NCBI GenBank assembly: GCA_028290245.1
Contig: JAQGKG010000045.1
Span: forward strand, 1-5,999
Length of the DNA: 5,999 bases
Source: Devosia sp.
GTDB lineage: Bacteria; Pseudomonadota; Alphaproteobacteria; Rhizobiales; Devosiaceae
Reading direction: 5' to 3'
Shown here: piece after piece, positions 1-5,294 of the stretch
Layout of the letters: each line of letters opens with the position of its first letter
Numbering within the stretch: the first letter of the stretch is position 1
Made by a program: the position numbers and the translations under genes
The notes under the pieces: model-generated
Databases searched by the model: none
Seen by the model: the letters and a program-made list of their open reading frames with translations, nothing else
Told to the model about the DNA's origin: nothing

Positions 1-649
1 AGACGCCCTTGATGTCGGGGAAGCGGGTCAGGAAGTCCTGCATCACCTTGAAGCCGTCATCGCGGTTCCAGTTGGCGAATTCGTCGTCGAGAACGGTAAA
101 GTTGCCGCCTTCGATGCCGCCCATGAAACCATCAAAACGCTGCTGGTCGATCGGGATCGGCAAGCCGCGCAGGATGACGATGTTGCCGCCTTCAGGAAGA
201 GCTTCCTTGAAATAGGCGGCAGCGTTGGCGCCGAGGCCGGGATTGTCACCGGCGACGTAGAGATCTTCAACACCGGTGATCGACAGCTGGCGATCGACCA
301 CGGTGACGAACTTGCCGGCATCCTTGACCTGCTTGATTGCCGAAGTCATCGCATCGGGATCGCCCGGCAGGATGACGAGGGCATCGATATTGCGGGTCGA
401 GACCATGTCTTCGATATCGGCGATCTGCTTGGGCGCATCGGGAGCCGAAGCAAAGACGAACTCGACGTTGGGATAGGTGGTCTTGAGGCGATCGATGGCG
501 GCCTGGGCGAAGTAGTTGACGCCGCCAGTCCAGCCATGGTCGGCCGCCGGCACGGAAACGCCGATGGTGACCTTGTCCTGCGCCACGGCGACGCCGCCCA
601 GGCTGCCGGCCACAATGGCCGTCGCCAAAAGGGATTTTACCAGTTTCAT
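1..649 (-). CDS. Sugar ABC transporter periplasmic substrate-binding protein (RbsB-like), C-terminus cut by window edge
   Basis: This is the periplasmic receptor that captures a sugar or polyol and delivers it to the permease and ATPase encoded upstream. Visible are 216 residues of a family usually about 310-330 long. Residues 1-23 form a Sec signal peptide (MKLVKS, a hydrophobic stretch, then AVA before Q24). The mature part is a Peripla_BP_4 (PF13407) type I fold starting VTIGVSVPAADHGW (27-40). The pair D119-R120 (VVDRQ) and R171 in QQRFDGF match the positions of the RbsB ribose contacts Asp89-Arg90 and Arg141; this is family knowledge mapped by eye. The start is ATG at 649, with GGAGG (656-660) six bases upstream. 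It is the last of the three visible genes in the importer operon, 103 bases after the permease. Substrate unknown: ribose, another pentose, inositol or a polyol all fit. Confidence 0.93.
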   Translation of the reverse strand, partial: MKLVKSLLATAIVAGSLGGVAVAQDKVTIGVSVPAADHGWTGGVNYFAQAAIDRLKTTYPNVEFVFASAPDAPKQIADIEDMVSTRNIDALVILPGDPDAMTSAIKQVKDAGKFVTVVDRQLSITGVEDLYVAGDNPGLGANAAAYFKEALPEGGNIVILRGLPIPIDQQRFDGFMGGIEGGNFTVLDDEFANWNRDDGFKVMQDFLTRFPDIKGV

Positions 650-698
650 TTTAGTCCTCCCGTAAGTGCCCTTTTCGGGCGATGTAAACTCGTCTTCC

Positions 699-740
699 CC
701 GGTGCCGCACGGTGCTTGATGACCTTGGGTGCGGCGCCGG
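699..740 (-). other. Intercistronic mRNA hairpin between permease and binding-protein genes
   Basis: Arms 699-710 (CCGGTGCCGCAC) and 729-740 (GTGCGGCGCCGG) are inverted repeats matching at 11 of 12 positions with an 18-base loop. In the minus-strand transcript the single mismatch is A against C. The hairpin begins 13 bases after the permease stop and is not followed by a U-run, so it is unlikely to be a strong intrinsic terminator. A small second hairpin, GCCC-TTTTC-GGGC (668-680), lies between it and the binding-protein ribosome site. Hairpins in this position often protect upstream or downstream mRNA from decay and set unequal expression of transporter subunits; that role is inferred here. 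Confidence 0.55.
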
Positions 741-752
741 AAATTGTGGTCG

Positions 753-1751
753 CTAGGTGCGCTTGCTGCGTTGCAGCAGCACGGCGAGAATGATGATGAC
801 GCCCTGGAACGCCCCGTTGAGATAGGGGCTAATCAGGCTTTGCAGGTTGAGAATATTGCCGATGAGGCCGAGGATGACCACGCCCACCACGGTGCCCCAG
901 ATACGGCCATAACCGCCCTTGAGGGTGGTGCCGCCGATGATGACGCCGGCGATGGCTTCGAGTTCCCACAGCACGCCGGTGGTGCTGGAGGCCGAGCCGA
1001 GGCGCGGCACATAGAGTAGCACGGCGACGCCGACGAGAACGCCCTGCAAGATGTAGGTCAGCATGCGGACGTTATCGACATTGATCGAGGAATAGCGAGC
1101 CACCTGCTCGTTGGAGCCGATGGCGGCGCAGTGGCGGCCAAACGCTGTCCGGCGCATAAGAATTTCGCCGCCAATTGCCACCAGTGCGAAGACGATGATG
1201 GGGTAAGGCACGCCGAGCAGGCCGTCATAATAGACCGGACGGTAAACGTCGGCGACGTCGAAGTTCAGCGACAGCGTGCCGCCGTTGGCGAGGAAGGTCA
1301 CCAGCGAGCGGAAAATGCCCATGGTGCCCAGCGTAACGATGAAGGCCTCGATGCGGCCGCGCGTAATCATCAGGCCGTTGAAAGTGCCCGCGACGCCGCC
1401 GAGCAGGATGCCGGCCAGCATGCCGGCCAGCACGACGCCCCAACCGATGCCCATGGTTGGGATCAGCCAGTTCATCACCATGATCATCAGGCCGGCAATC
1501 ACCGCCGCCATCGAGCCGACAGAGAGATCGATGCCGCCAGCGGTGATGACGAAGGTGGCGCCGATGGCGATGATGCCAATGAAGGAGGAGCGCGCCAGCA
1601 CGTTGGTCAGGTTGCTGTAGCTCATGAAATTTTCGTTGAGCGAGATGCCGAGCAGCACCAGCAGCAGCAGCGCTAGCAGCGGACCGACGGTCTTAAGCTC
1701 GGGGCGGAAGCCGCGCTTGGGTTTCTCGGAAATATCAGACGCTGCGCTCAT
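753..1751 (-). CDS. Sugar ABC transporter permease (RbsC-like, BPD_transp_2 family)
   Basis: This is the inner-membrane channel subunit of the carbohydrate importer, 332 residues, close to the usual 320-340. After a short charged cytoplasmic N-terminus (1-21) comes a first membrane helix (about 23-38), followed by many hydrophobic segments. Family hallmarks are GGIDLSVGS (72-80), NGLMITRGRIEAFIVTLGTM (125-144) and AIGSNEQVARYSSINV (210-225), the last being the cytoplasmic region that contacts the ATPase. The C-terminal part has LEAIAGVIIGGTTLKGGYG, also typical of PF02653. I chose ATG at 1751 because it gives the normal N-terminus and overlaps the ATPase gene end by 17 bases, which suggests translational coupling. 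An in-frame ATG at 1832 would add 27 residues lying wholly within the ATPase gene and unlike the family. The ribosome site ahead of 1751 is weak (GTGGA), fitting coupling. Confidence 0.93.
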   Translation of the reverse strand: MSAASDISEKPKRGFRPELKTVGPLLALLLLVLLGISLNENFMSYSNLTNVLARSSFIGIIAIGATFVITAGGIDLSVGSMAAVIAGLMIMVMNWLIPTMGIGWGVVLAGMLAGILLGGVAGTFNGLMITRGRIEAFIVTLGTMGIFRSLVTFLANGGTLSLNFDVADVYRPVYYDGLLGVPYPIIVFALVAIGGEILMRRTAFGRHCAAIGSNEQVARYSSINVDNVRMLTYILQGVLVGVAVLLYVPRLGSASSTTGVLWELEAIAGVIIGGTTLKGGYGRIWGTVVGVVILGLIGNILNLQSLISPYLNGAFQGVIIILAVLLQRSKRT

Positions 1752-3273
1752 CGTGTCCACTCTGCTTGATGCCGGCGGCGTACCGCATAATTTCTGCTTC
1801 GGTGATTTCGGCGCCTTCAAGCAGCCCGGCAAGGCGGCCCTCGCGCATCACCACGACGCGATGGGCGAGGCCGATCACTTCTTGCATCTCCGAGGAGATG
1901 ACGATGATCGATTTCCCCTCGGCGGCGAGGGCGGCGATGATGTGATAGATCTGCTGCTTGGTCCCGACATCGATGCCGCGGGTCGGCTCATCCATGATGA
2001 TGATGTCCGGCTCGCTTTCCATGGTCTTGCCAAGCATCAGCTTTTGCTGATTGCCGCCCGACAGGCGGCCGACAGCCACCGTGGCATCGCGCGCCCGAAT
2101 ATCGAAACGGCGCACTGCCCGCTCCAGCGCGCGGCTTTCGCTGGCGGTATCTAGGAAGCCGGCTTTGAGGTGGCGCTTGAGGGTGAGCAGGGTCAAATTT
2201 GGCCGCAGACCCATGTTGAGCAGCAGGCCCTTGCCCTTGCGATCCTTGGTCATGTAGGCGAGGCCCGCATCGACCGATTGTGCAACACGGGTGAAATTGA
2301 CCGGTTTGCCGTCGAGCGTGATTTCGCCGCTATCGCGATGACTGAGGCCGACAATGGCTTCGGCTACTGCGGTGCGGCCCGAGCCAATGAGGCCGGCAAA
2401 GCCGAGGATTTCGCCCTTGCGCAGGTCAAAGGAAATGTCCTTGACGCCGGTCGCGACAAGGTTGCGCACGCCGAGCACCACAGGCGCATCGACATCGGGT
2501 TCATGCTTGGGCGGATAGAGGTTGGAGAGTTCGCGGCCGACCATCATCTGGGCTATGGAATCGGGCGTAAGGGCTTCGGTGCCGACGGTGGCGATCCACT
2601 GGCCGTCGCGCAACACGGTGACGCGGTCGGCCAGCTCCATGATTTCGTCGAGCTTGTGGGAGATGAAGATCACCGCCACGCCGCGTGCGGTCAGGCGGCG
2701 GATCTGTTCGAACAGGGTATCCGTCTCGCCGACCGACAGCACGGCAGTAGGCTCATCCATGATCAGAACGCGGGCATCGCGGCTGATGGCCTTGGCGATT
2801 TCTACCATCTGCTTGTCGGCTACGGACAGCGTATTAATGCGCGCGTCGGGATCGACCCGGACGTGCAGCGTTTCCATGACGGCGCGAGCGCGCTTGCGCA
2901 TTTCGCCGACGTCGAGGAAGCCGAACTTCTTGAGTTCGCGTCCGAGGAAGATCGATTCCGCTACCGTGAGGTGTTCCGCGAGGTTCTGTTCCTGGTGAAT
3001 GAGCACGATGCCCATCGATTCCGCCGCGCCATTGGGCGGCAGGACCACGGTCTGGCCATCAAAACCGATCGAACCGGAGGTCGGCTGCTCGATGCCGGAG
3101 AGAATTTTGATCAGCGTTGATTTGCCGGCACCGTTTTCGCCGATAATGGCGTGAACTTCGCCTGGCCTGATGTCGAAATCGATGCTGAACAGCACCGGAA
3201 TTTCGCCAAACGACTTGGAAATCCTGTTCGCTGACAGGATGGCTGGCGCGGAGGTGCCTTCGGCAATAATCAA
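1735..3273 (-). CDS. Sugar ABC transporter ATP-binding protein with two nucleotide-binding domains (RbsA/MglA-like)
   Basis: This cytoplasmic tandem ATPase powers the importer. From the TTG start it has 512 residues, close to the family's roughly 500. Domain 1 has Walker A GENGAGKST (45-53), Q-loop HQEQN (93-97), signature LSVADKQ (149-155), Walker B with DEPTA (173-177) and H-loop His206. Domain 2 has the family's degenerate Walker A GLIGSGRT (294-301) with Arg in place of Lys, then LSGGNQQ (404-410) and DEPTRGID (428-435). The loop usually reading PEDRK is TKDRK here (342-346). The start is a choice: TTG at 3273 has GAGGGAGGGG (3281-3290) seven bases upstream and gives a normal N-terminus. 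ATG at 3321 would add 16 residues (MKSPRQADRIRGRGFT) with only GGTGG ahead of it. First gene of the operon, divergent from the LacI-type gene. Confidence 0.94.
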   Translation of the reverse strand: MIIAEGTSAPAILSANRISKSFGEIPVLFSIDFDIRPGEVHAIIGENGAGKSTLIKILSGIEQPTSGSIGFDGQTVVLPPNGAAESMGIVLIHQEQNLAEHLTVAESIFLGRELKKFGFLDVGEMRKRARAVMETLHVRVDPDARINTLSVADKQMVEIAKAISRDARVLIMDEPTAVLSVGETDTLFEQIRRLTARGVAVIFISHKLDEIMELADRVTVLRDGQWIATVGTEALTPDSIAQMMVGRELSNLYPPKHEPDVDAPVVLGVRNLVATGVKDISFDLRKGEILGFAGLIGSGRTAVAEAIVGLSHRDSGEITLDGKPVNFTRVAQSVDAGLAYMTKDRKGKGLLLNMGLRPNLTLLTLKRHLKAGFLDTASESRALERAVRRFDIRARDATVAVGRLSGGNQQKLMLGKTMESEPDIIIMDEPTRGIDVGTKQQIYHIIAALAAEGKSIIVISSEMQEVIGLAHRVVVMREGRLAGLLEGAEITEAEIMRYAAGIKQSGHDERSV

Positions 3274-3280
3274 CGTGAAA

Positions 3281-3290
3281 CCCCTCCCTC
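3281..3290 (-). promoter_or_regulatory. Ribosome binding site deciding the TTG start of the ATPase gene
   Basis: Read on the minus strand this is GAGGGAGGGG, a very good anti-Shine-Dalgarno match, seven bases before TTG at 3273. The competing ATG at 3321 has a poorer GGTGG six bases upstream. The site therefore argues for the rare start codon and the shorter protein. Confidence 0.6.
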
Positions 3291-3334
3291 GAATGCGGTC
3301 CGCTTGGCGCGGGCTCTTCATCCATGACCACCGA

Positions 3335-3348
3335 TGTAAAGGTTTTCA
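3335..3348. promoter_or_regulatory. LacI-type operator, proximal copy (imperfect)
   Basis: TGTAAAGGTTTTCA is a two-fold symmetric site: half-site TGTAAA faces TTTTCA, so five of six positions are symmetric, with GG between. LacI-family operators are typically such 14-base near-palindromes with a central CG (the CcpA cre site is similar). The start lies 21 bases from that of the second copy, so both are on the same face of the helix. It sits between the divergent importer and regulator genes, so the neighbouring LacI protein is the likely ligand. Confidence 0.6.
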
Positions 3349-3355
3349 TGAATGA

Positions 3356-3369
3356 TGTAAAGGTTTACA
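3356..3369. promoter_or_regulatory. LacI-type operator, distal copy (perfect half-sites)
   Basis: TGTAAAGGTTTACA has perfect inverted half-sites TGTAAA and TTTACA around a GG centre. With the proximal copy it forms a direct repeat, GATGTAAAGGTTT at 3333-3345 and 3354-3366. Both copies lie just downstream of the possible importer promoter, a position from which bound repressor would block transcription. A role in autorepression of the LacI gene is possible from the same site. Confidence 0.68.
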
Positions 3370-3381
3370 CAAACTGGAAAC

Positions 3382-3412
3382 CGTATAGCCTTGTGCAAAT
3401 GTTGTGGCGCAA
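3382..3412 (-). promoter_or_regulatory. Possible promoter of the sugar importer operon
   Basis: On the minus strand TTGCGC (3407-3412) and TATACG (3382-3387) resemble -35 and -10 boxes with a 19-base spacer, longer than ideal. Transcription would begin near 3375 and run straight into the two operators. Nothing better is visible between the operators and the ATPase start. The matches are modest, so this is tentative. For the plus-strand LacI gene I see only weak boxes (TTGTGG 3402-3407 and CTACAG 3426-3431). Confidence 0.3.
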
Positions 3413-3458
3413 CCCGCGCCTTCTGCTACAGGCAGCAAAAGCGGGACCGCCGCGGGGC

Positions 3459-3462
3459 GGAG
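3459..3462 (+). promoter_or_regulatory. Ribosome binding site deciding the TTG start of the LacI-family gene
   Basis: GGAG lies six bases before TTG at 3469, within GGGGCGGAGCG. No in-frame ATG or GTG precedes the DNA-binding domain, so this site supports the TTG start. The other upstream TTG, at 3391, would add 26 cysteine- and arginine-rich residues foreign to the family. Confidence 0.5.
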
Positions 3463-3468
3463 CGTCAA

Positions 3469-4494
3469 TTGCAACAGCACAAGCTGGCCACGATCGAGGA
3501 CGTTGCGGCGATCGCCGGCGTATCCATCGCCACGGTCAGCCGCGCTATAAACGAGCCGCGCAAAGTGGCGGACGAGACCCGCCGCCGCGTCAGCGAAGCG
3601 GTCGCCCAAACCGGCTACACCACCAATGCCATGGCGCGCTCGCTGCGCATGCGCCGATCCAACATGATCCTTATTCTGGCGCCCGATGTGGGCGACCCGA
3701 ACTTCTCCAATATCCTGGTTGGTCTTGAGACCGAGGCAAGCAAGCGCGGCTATGGCGTTCTCATTGGCAACACCCAGAACGACGCGACGCGCGAGACGGA
3801 TTACCTACGCTTCATCAGCTCCAACCAGGCAGACGGGCTAATCCTGTTTACCGGCCACCTGCCCTATGGCTTTGGCAATGAGGCCGGCGAGGCGCGGCTG
3901 CCGCCTATGGTTGCGGTAAATGAGCCGGTCAGTAATAGCGACGTGCCCTTCGTGGGTGTCGACAATTTCGAGGGTTCGCGCGTTGCGACCGAGCACCTGA
4001 TTTCGCAAGGGCACCGCCGCATTGCCTTTATCGGGCACTCGACCAGCAAGGCTGTCAACATGCTGCGCGAGCGTGGCTATCGGGCGGCACTGGAGGGCCA
4101 AGGCATTCCAGTCGATCCGCGGCTGATTCTCGATGGCGACGGCACCACGGAATCGGGTCGCGCGGCCGCCGAGCATATGTTCGTGCGCGATGTGCTGCCC
4201 ACAGCGTTTCTCTGCGTCAACGACGCGACAGCGCTTGGCGTCATCATCTCGCTCAACGCCCGCCGCTATGACCTGCCGCGCGAATTCTCGGTAATGGGGT
4301 TCGATGATATTTCGTTCGCCAGCTTTGTGACGCCGTCGCTGACCACGATGAAGCAGCCGCGCCTCAAGATCGGCGAAGAGGCGATGGACCTTTTGTTGGC
4401 ACTGCTCGAAGGCAAGCCGCCGCGGCAAAAAGAAGTGTTGTTGCGGGCGGAGTTGATCGTGAGGAATTCGGTCGGACGCGCTGCGAGAGAGTGA
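3469..4494 (+). CDS. LacI-family transcriptional regulator, probable repressor of the adjacent sugar importer
   Basis: This is a DNA-binding sugar sensor of 341 residues, the normal size for LacI/GalR proteins. From the TTG start the helix-turn-helix covers about 8-27 (ATIEDVAAIAGVSIATVSRA, one residue earlier at the left). The hinge helix is near 53-60 (NAMARSLR), with Leu59 at the position that wedges into the operator's minor groove. The periplasmic-binding-protein-like effector domain starts around 66 (MILILAPDVGDPNFSNILVGLE) and contains the late family motif SVMGFDDISFASF followed by PSLTTMKQPR. It is divergent from the importer across 195 bases containing two LacI-type operators, so control of the importer by its substrate is the natural inference. 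Effector identity is unknown. It ends seven bases before the convergent DUF305 gene. Confidence 0.92.
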   Translation: MQQHKLATIEDVAAIAGVSIATVSRAINEPRKVADETRRRVSEAVAQTGYTTNAMARSLRMRRSNMILILAPDVGDPNFSNILVGLETEASKRGYGVLIGNTQNDATRETDYLRFISSNQADGLILFTGHLPYGFGNEAGEARLPPMVAVNEPVSNSDVPFVGVDNFEGSRVATEHLISQGHRRIAFIGHSTSKAVNMLRERGYRAALEGQGIPVDPRLILDGDGTTESGRAAAEHMFVRDVLPTAFLCVNDATALGVIISLNARRYDLPREFSVMGFDDISFASFVTPSLTTMKQPRLKIGEEAMDLLLALLEGKPPRQKEVLLRAELIVRNSVGRAARE

Positions 4495-4499
4495 GTGAC

Positions 4500-4524
4500 G
4501 GCTAGCCGCCGTTTTTGGCTAGCC
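4500..4524. terminator. Hairpin at the convergent 3' ends of the LacI and DUF305 genes
   Basis: GGCTAGCC occurs at 4500-4507 and 4517-4524. The octamer is itself a palindrome, so the copies can pair as an 8-base stem with a 9-base loop (GCCGTTTTT) in either transcript. It lies six bases after the LacI stop and covers the last codons and the TAG stop of the DUF305 gene. No T-run follows on either side; the only T-run is inside the loop. It may act as a bidirectional termination or 3'-end stabilising hairpin, but it is not a textbook intrinsic terminator. Confidence 0.35.
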
Positions 4525-4855
4525 ATGCCTGCATCCAGGCAATTTCTTTTTCCTGCGCGGCAATGACGGCTTCGGCCAGTGCCTTCACTTCCGGGTCAGT
4601 GCCGTGCTCGAGTTCGATGCGGGCCATATCGACCGCGCCCTGATGGTGCGGGATCATGCTGCGGATGAAGTCCACGTCGGTATTTCCGGTGAGTTCGACC
4701 GACATGTCCTGATGCATTTTGGTGTTTGCGGCCGTGAAGGCCTCGGTGGCTGCATTGCCGATCGAGGCTGGCATGGCGTGACCTGAATGGTCCTGCGCCA
4801 ATGCGGGCATAGCCAGGCTAATGGAAAGGGATGCGGCAAGTAGCAGCGTCTTCAT
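4502..4855 (-). CDS. Secreted DUF305 (CopM-like) small protein
   Basis: This is a 117-residue exported protein. Residues 1-20 are a Sec signal peptide (MKTLLLAASLSISLAMPALA, then Q21). The mature domain carries the DUF305 core: DVDFIRSMIPHHQGAVDMA (60-78), then a helix with HGTDPEVKALAEAVIAAQ (84-101) and EKEIAWMQAWL (102-112). Candidate metal ligands are H23, H26, M28, M47, H48, M51, M67, H70, H71, M77 and H84. The DUF305 protein CopM of cyanobacteria binds copper, so periplasmic copper handling is a fair guess, but most family members are uncharacterised. The start at 4855 has GAGG (4862-4865) six bases upstream. It is convergent with the LacI gene and divergent from the ArsR-type gene, which may share control of the 97-base region between them. 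Confidence 0.9.
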   Translation of the reverse strand: MKTLLLAASLSISLAMPALAQDHSGHAMPASIGNAATEAFTAANTKMHQDMSVELTGNTDVDFIRSMIPHHQGAVDMARIELEHGTDPEVKALAEAVIAAQEKEIAWMQAWLAKNGG

Positions 4856-4872
4856 GAGGCACCTCAGGTTGA

Positions 4873-4887
4873 AGTTTGACCCAAACT
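4873..4887. promoter_or_regulatory. Inverted repeat upstream of the DUF305 gene, possible regulator site
   Basis: AGTTTG-ACC-CAAACT is a perfect 6-base inverted repeat with a 3-base centre, 18-32 bases before the DUF305 start. A -35-like TTGACC lies on the minus strand at 4908-4913, but no convincing -10 follows it. The symmetry suits a dimeric regulator; which one is unknown, and such short repeats also arise by chance. Confidence 0.3.
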
Positions 4888-4911
4888 GCAGGATTGCCGC
4901 GTGGGAAGGTC

Positions 4912-4927
4912 AAGCGGATTGACGCTT
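4912..4927. promoter_or_regulatory. Inverted repeat overlapping the ArsR-gene -35 box, candidate autoregulatory operator
   Basis: AAGCG-GATTGA-CGCTT has perfect 5-base arms and a 6-base centre, and covers most of TTGACG (4919-4924), the -35 box of the regulator gene. Small ArsR-type regulators commonly repress their own operon by binding dimer sites across the promoter. Assignment to this regulator rests on position only. Confidence 0.3.
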
Positions 4928-4947
4928 TGGGACGAGCTTGTTACTTA
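4919..4947 (+). promoter_or_regulatory. Probable promoter of the arsR-type/cobF operon
   Basis: TTGACG (4919-4924) is a good -35 box. Seventeen bases later TACTTA (4942-4947) is a weak -10 box. Transcription would start around 4953-4954, at or next to the ATG of the regulator, which has no ribosome site before it. This fits a leaderless or near-leaderless mRNA. Confidence 0.4.
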
Positions 4948-4952
4948 ATTCT

Positions 4953-5294
4953 ATGCTTAACCAAACTCCCAATCTCGACCTGATGTTCCAGGCACTCGCC
5001 GACCCTACCCGCCGCGCGATAATCGATCGCTTGAGCTATAGCCCGGCATCGGTGAGCGAACTGGCGAAGCCATTTGCCATGTCGCTGCCGGCCGTTGTGC
5101 AGCATCTGGCGGTGCTGGAGAGTTCGGGGCTGGTGACGTCGCAAAAGCTTGGGCGGGTGCGTACCTGCCAGATTCAGCCCGAGGCGCTGAGCCTTGCCGA
5201 GCAGTGGATCAACGACAGGCGCACCATGTGGGTCAAACGGCTGGACCGGCTGGGCGATTTTCTGGCCGAAACGGCGGATGATGAACGGCCATGA
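4953..5294 (+). CDS. ArsR-type winged-helix transcriptional regulator without the canonical metal site
   Basis: This is a small DNA-binding regulator of 113 residues. The winged-helix domain starts at FQALADPTRRAIIDRLS, continues with SVSELAKPFAMSLPAVVQHLAVLESSGLV (recognition helix about SLPAVVQHLAVL) and a wing with QKLGRVRTCQI. A C-terminal helix, AEQWINDRRTMWVKRLDRLGDFL, probably supports dimerisation. The ELCVCDL metal-binding motif of ArsR/SmtB sensors is absent and there is only one cysteine, so it probably does not sense metal that way. Relatives of this subgroup often sit beside an AHSA1/SRPBCC gene, which is missing here. ATG at 4953 gives the usual N-terminus (MLNQTPNLDLMFQALADPTR). 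TTG at 4938, with GGGA upstream, would add five residues. The stop overlaps the cobF start as ATGA. Confidence 0.88.
   Translation: MLNQTPNLDLMFQALADPTRRAIIDRLSYSPASVSELAKPFAMSLPAVVQHLAVLESSGLVTSQKLGRVRTCQIQPEALSLAEQWINDRRTMWVKRLDRLGDFLAETADDERP

Noticed and set aside
1131..1676. Open frame of 181 codons on the plus strand opposite the permease gene
   Set aside because: The product is a biased string rich in His, Gln, Asp and Ala, the reverse image of hydrophobic membrane codons, and has no start context.
2170..3120. Long open frame (316 codons) on the plus strand opposite the ATPase gene
   Set aside because: It is antisense to a fully convincing ABC ATPase. Its translation is low-complexity, rich in Asp, Gly, Ala and His, with no recognisable domain. 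Such frames are expected opposite GC-rich genes.
3391..3468. N-terminal extension of the LacI-type protein from TTG 3391 (Cys- and Arg-rich)
   Set aside because: The added 26 residues are foreign to the family, the start lacks a ribosome site, and TTG 3469 has GGAG at good spacing.
3324..3728. Plus-strand frame beginning with ATG at 3324 through the operator region into the LacI-type gene
   Set aside because: It runs in another frame over the regulator, its first codons are the operator repeats, and its product has no family resemblance.
3838..4428. Open frame of 196 codons on the minus strand opposite the LacI-type gene
   Set aside because: It is a shadow of the regulator's coding sequence, with no domain features.
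4856..4952. Possible cobalamin riboswitch upstream of the arsR-type/cobF pair
   Set aside because: The space is only 97 bases against about 200 for a B12 riboswitch, and no B12-box-like conserved core is visible.
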